Assembly: GCA_022870705.1 (NCBI GenBank)
Contig: CP072107.1
Coordinates: forward strand, 1,610,501 to 1,674,500
DNA length: 64,000 bases
From: Oscillospiraceae bacterium CM
Lineage (GTDB): Bacteria; Bacillota; Clostridia; Oscillospirales; Oscillospiraceae
Direction: 5' to 3'
In this document: one piece after another, positions 61,111-64,000 of the stretch
Numbering within the stretch: the stretch's first letter is position 1
Layout of the letters: every line of letters begins with the position of its first letter
Notes under the pieces: generated by a model
What the model saw: the letters and a program-made list of their open reading frames with translations, nothing else
The model's database searches: none
What the model was told of the DNA's origin: nothing
Position numbers and translations under genes: made by a program

Positions 61111-62166
61111 TCAGGCTGCGTATTCGGAATCAAGAAAGGCTTCAAATAGTTCCTCTGGCGTGTGGTATCCGAGCTTCTTCCGGGGTCGCCCATTTAACTC
61201 ATCAGCAGCGGACAGGATGTCCTCGTCTGTATACTGCTCAATAGATGTTCCCTTTGGAACGAAGGTCCGGAACAGTCCATTATGCCTTTCGTTCTGAGGA
61301 CGTTCCCAAGAGCTGTATGGGTGGGCAAAGTAGATCTGGGAACCCCAAGCCTCGACTTCTGCAAAGTCGGCGAACTCGCTGCCGTTGTCTACGGTAATCG
61401 TCTTAAAAATCTGTGAAAAACGTTCCCCGTACTCAGCGCGTAGGCTTTTCATGGCAGACATCACCGCATCACTGGTCTTTCCGGGAATACGAATGGCGAT
61501 GTAGTGCTCGGTCTTCTTCTCCAGCAGAGAGAGTACAACTGCCTCTTTCCCAGCTCGTTTTCCAACCACGGTGTCGCCCTCCCAGTGGCCGCCTTCTATA
61601 CGAAGGGAAGCGATCTCAGGACGGGCGGAAATGCTTGTGCCGTAGTGCTTTTTGTTTTCCCTGCCCCTGGCCTTTCGGGTGCTGCGTTTTAAGGCTTCCG
61701 GCAGTTCGGTCGGCGTGATGGGAAGCAAGCCTGCCCAGACCATGTTGTACAGAGTGCGGGTACAAACCATCTGATCTTCACTGTACAAACGCTGTCGCTT
61801 CGCATATCCGCAGCAGGAATCCAGCGACCACTTGTGTTCCCGGATCTGCTTGACTACCCAGTCAATGAAAGTCTTGCAGGAGCCTGCTTTGAGGGGCTTG
61901 ACACAAGCCCTTCGATTAGCCTTGTAGATGGCCTCGCCGAGTTTCGGAGAATAGCCAGGTGCTTGGCCCCTGTTGCTCTTCCGTGTCGGTGTACCTCGCC
62001 TTAACTCGTATGAGATGGTGGACGGTGAACAGCCAATGTTTCGGGCGATGCCGCGTACGCCAAGTCCCTGCTTCAAGAGGGCTTTGACAGCACCACGATC
62101 TTCCAAGCTCAAGTGTTGCCCTTTCTTGCGTTCTGCGCTGACTGTGATAGAATCATTGTTATCCAT
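61111..62166 (-). CDS. IS30-family transposase
   Basis: 351 residues, full length for the family. N-terminal helix-turn-helix (LSLEDRGAVKALLKQGLGVR and IARNIGCSPSTISYELRRGT). The DDE catalytic core is intact: EGGHWEGDTV, TVDNGSEFADF and WERPQNERHNG (Asp, Asp, Glu). AAAGGA about 10 bases before the ATG. The ATG itself lies within one arm of an inverted repeat, see 62161-62240. Confidence 0.95.
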   Translation of the reverse strand: MDNNDSITVSAERKKGQHLSLEDRGAVKALLKQGLGVRGIARNIGCSPSTISYELRRGTPTRKSNRGQAPGYSPKLGEAIYKANRRACVKPLKAGSCKTFIDWVVKQIREHKWSLDSCCGYAKRQRLYSEDQMVCTRTLYNMVWAGLLPITPTELPEALKRSTRKARGRENKKHYGTSISARPEIASLRIEGGHWEGDTVVGKRAGKEAVVLSLLEKKTEHYIAIRIPGKTSDAVMSAMKSLRAEYGERFSQIFKTITVDNGSEFADFAEVEAWGSQIYFAHPYSSWERPQNERHNGLFRTFVPKGTSIEQYTDEDILSAADELNGRPRKKLGYHTPEELFEAFLDSEYAA

Positions 62167-62240
62167 AGTGATTGTATCCTTTCGGTGGCAGATGTTGTGT
62201 AGGAACTACATTTTACCACGAAGAATAATCACTATGGATT
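62161..62240 (-). promoter_or_regulatory. 13-bp inverted repeat that would bury the transposase start codon in RNA
   Basis: ATCCATAGTGATT (62161-62173, contains the start codon) and its perfect complement AATCACTATGGAT (62228-62240). A transcript that begins outside the element would fold the start codon into a stem; one beginning between the arms would not. This is the layout of anti-read-through control known in several insertion sequences. Confidence 0.6.
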
Positions 62241-62401
62241 TTTCTGTTCAAGTGTTCAATTTCATTTTACAATCAACCGGAATTTTGGATTATTTAATAA
62301 TTTTTTTGCTTTTTGTTCATAATTTTCGACTTGTGCCGAAAGAAAGTATAAATAAACCGTTCAATTTTACTATATTTTCACAAAAAACATCGTTTCTGCC
62401 A

Positions 62402-63172
62402 TTACGCCTCTGCAAACAAACCAAACAACTGCGTTCGGCTGCGGACCTTCGTCTTTATGTAGATGTTTGACAGGTGCTTGGAGAGCGTTGCCCGCGAGAT
62501 AGAGAGCTTTCGGCACATCTCTTCGCTGCTTTTGCTGCTGCAGACAAGTGAGACGATTTCCGTCTCACGTTTCGTCAGTCCGTAGCCGGACGCTGCCCTG
62601 GCTATCTTTTCGTTCCGATAGACAAAAGCGCCTGCACCGCCGGCAAGCAGGCTTTGAAGCTTTCGCTCCAGCGGGTCCTTCAGCGTATTGAATATGTAGA
62701 TGTCACGCGCGGAAAAATCGTCATCAATTTTTCGCCGCAAAAGCCCAAGCACGGCTAGCGGGCGGTCTTTGCATGCCAGCGAGGCAAAAAGACCCCAGTA
62801 AATGTTGTTGCGCTGCCAGCAGTCGCGGTAAACGCGCGTTTTTTCCATTCGGGCAGGTGCCACAACGTCCGACAGGCGAAAGACCACGCTTGAAGGCGCC
62901 GCCAAATAATCGTCCCACAGCGAAAAGCTGCCGTCTGAAAACCCGGTACGGTCGACGTCCTCCTCCGAGAAACCTGTTGAAATGGGGTCTATCAGTTCAA
63001 CGGCACCGTCTTCTCTGGCGGCCTGAAAGATAAGGCCTGACTGAAACGGTATGAGTGTTTTTAGCTGCTGGAGGAGCATTTCGCACGTTTCTTCGTATGT
63101 CTGGCAGTATGTCATACGCGTGATCAGTTGGACAAGAAACTGCCATTCATAATCAAAAAGCGTCGAGCTCAT
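62402..63172 (-). CDS. LuxR-family transcriptional regulator with GAF-like sensor domain
   Basis: 256 residues. The N-terminal ~175 residues look like a GAF domain (TLIPFQSGLIFQAAREDGAV, IYWGLFASLACKDRPLAVLG). The C-terminal GerE-type HTH (~192-250) has GLTKRETEIVSLVCSSKSSE and LSISRATLSKHLSNIYIKTK. GAGAGGA precedes the ATG. Upstream 63173-63316 shows no gene. Ligand and targets unknown. Confidence 0.9.
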   Translation of the reverse strand: MSSTLFDYEWQFLVQLITRMTYCQTYEETCEMLLQQLKTLIPFQSGLIFQAAREDGAVELIDPISTGFSEEDVDRTGFSDGSFSLWDDYLAAPSSVVFRLSDVVAPARMEKTRVYRDCWQRNNIYWGLFASLACKDRPLAVLGLLRRKIDDDFSARDIYIFNTLKDPLERKLQSLLAGGAGAFVYRNEKIARAASGYGLTKRETEIVSLVCSSKSSEEMCRKLSISRATLSKHLSNIYIKTKVRSRTQLFGLFAEA

Positions 63173-63316
63173 GGTAACATCCTCTCATCCATTTTTGTGT
63201 ATCAAGCGGGCGTCGGATGGTATTCTTTGCGTAAATGACGCCACGGCATACCTAAAAAGATGTATTCTCAACGCGTCTAATCTAGCACACCAACGATAGA
63301 ATATCAAGGAAAACGT

Positions 63317-64000
63317 TCAGTAAAGACGGACCTTTACAAACAGCCGACCTTTTTTTGACCGGCGCTCGACTCCTTCATAGATAAATCGCCCGAGCCCTCG
63401 GACAGAAACAATGGTCCCCTTAATCGGAACAACGCTTGTTTTATCCGTTTCGCGCCCGTTTAAAAAGACGCACCCTTTGTCAATCAGTGCTTGACTTGCC
63501 GTCCGTGACAGATTGAAAACGGCGGCAATCAGCGCGTCCAGCCGCTCGGACGCAACGTTGAGCGATGACGGCACCGGTGTTTTAAGGGACTGCGCCGGTA
63601 TCTCGTCGACAGCCGTGCAGGTAACAGCCGTGCGGCGTACGGCACAAAGCTCCCGGACAATGAAGTCTGCAACCGCATCGACGCAGACAACATACGCCTC
63701 ATTGCCTACGACGATGATATCACCCAAAACGCCGCGGCGTAAACCAAGCCCCAAAAGGGCACCAAGAAAATCTCGATGCGTCAGTGCCTCGGTATATTTT
63801 GGGGCGGTCGGCGCAATAGCAACACGGGCAACAGGCGGCGCTTCCGTATAGCCGCACAGCGTGTCATCCCCAAAAACGGCAAGGCACCGCTCCGCCCCGT
63901 CATATCCGCCAACAAGCGATACCGGTGCGGCAAAAACGATTTGCACAGCCCGCAACACTTCCTGTTCGGCCAGTGTGAGAAATTCCGAATAGACATACCG
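63317..64000 (-). CDS. ylmH: YlmH-family RNA-binding protein with S4 domain (5' end outside the window)
   Basis: The frame is open to the right edge (RYVYSEFLTLAEQEVLRAVQ and onward), so 228 codons of a usual ~255 are present and the start is missing. Middle domain: HRDFLGALLGLGLRRGVLGD is the family signature. S4 domain at the end: SERLDALIAAVFNLSRTASQ, KGCVFLNGRE and GTIVSVRGLGRF. Known: YlmH lies in the division-associated ylm cluster and acts in ribosome rescue/quality control in Bacillus. Confidence 0.92.
   Translation of the reverse strand, partial: RYVYSEFLTLAEQEVLRAVQIVFAAPVSLVGGYDGAERCLAVFGDDTLCGYTEAPPVARVAIAPTAPKYTEALTHRDFLGALLGLGLRRGVLGDIIVVGNEAYVVCVDAVADFIVRELCAVRRTAVTCTAVDEIPAQSLKTPVPSSLNVASERLDALIAAVFNLSRTASQALIDKGCVFLNGRETDKTSVVPIKGTIVSVRGLGRFIYEGVERRSKKGRLFVKVRLY

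Larger units (their letters stand above)
61006..62275 (-). mobile_element. IS30-family insertion sequence
   Basis: About 1.27 kb. Ends are imperfect inverted repeats: 61006-61027 (ATTGCAAGTGCAAATTGAAC) and, on the complement, 62275-62254 (ATTGTAAAATGAAATTGAAC). A 13-bp direct repeat GGAATTTTGGATT stands 5 bp outside each end (60988-61000 and 62280-62292). One intact transposase gene. Exact outer borders are uncertain by about 5 bp. Confidence 0.85.

Overview
The window looks like a chromosome segment of a low-to-moderate GC, spore-former-type Firmicute, most likely class Clostridia (an Oscillospirales-like genome is my best guess). The reasons are AGGAGG-type ribosome binding sites before most genes, YqhQ and YlmH homologues, lipoproteins with Gram-positive-style lipoboxes, a strict-anaerobe rubrerythrin, a type I c-di-GMP riboswitch in front of type IV pilus genes, and a DUF5057-type giant surface protein. 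The taxonomy is inference from gene content only. No rRNA, CRISPR array or prophage was seen.

Layout. 1-4055 (minus): lipoprotein, OmpR-type regulator, sensor kinase and a truncated yqhQ-like gene, probably one operon. 4204-4377 (plus): tRNA-Leu(CAA) with its own promoter and terminator. 4378-25270: an island, AT-rich in its short genes, holding a secreted RCC1/FN3 protein, a ~3,670-residue secreted protein (subtilase, kelch repeats, RHS/YD repeats, M23 peptidase tip), two lipoproteins, an orphan RHS tip cassette with a GH19 (lysozyme/chitinase-like) domain, and a third lipoprotein of the RsiV/DUF3298 type. 25176-28353 (plus): palindromic operator, XRE regulator, PLDc_N peptide and a two-gene ABC transporter. 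28389-29777 (minus): a membrane-anchored L,D-transpeptidase-like gene broken by an in-frame UGA and lacking the catalytic Cys. 30323-33304 (minus): Zn/Mn-binding lipoprotein, FetAB-like metal exporter and a ferritin-like protein. 33501-37113 (plus): MacA/MacB-like efflux system. 37155-39291 (minus): GyrI-like protein, WYL regulator and acetyltransferase. 39558-41146 (plus): motA/motB-like pair.

41217-59269 (minus) is a complete type IV pilus locus in two blocks. PilB, PilT and PilC come first. A c-di-GMP-I riboswitch with a terminator then leads a ~13.5 kb run: major pilin, prepilin peptidase, a PilM-PilN fusion, PilO, four prepilin-like or PilX-like proteins, and a 1,726-residue DUF5057 surface protein. 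PilB also has an MshEN-type N-terminus, a known c-di-GMP-binding domain, so the second messenger may act on both expression and motor. 59465-64000 (minus): FNT channel, rubrerythrin, an IS30-family element, a LuxR-type regulator and a truncated ylmH.

The most interesting unit is the RHS island. It reads as a polymorphic toxin locus whose two alternative tips both attack peptidoglycan (M23 endopeptidase, GH19 muramidase/chitinase fold). Each tip is followed directly by a lipoprotein, which would sit outside the membrane where such a toxin acts. The lipoprotein after the GH19 tip resembles the lysozyme-binding domain of RsiV. A 420-bp duplication of the RHS core joins the two tips and explains how they could be swapped by recombination.
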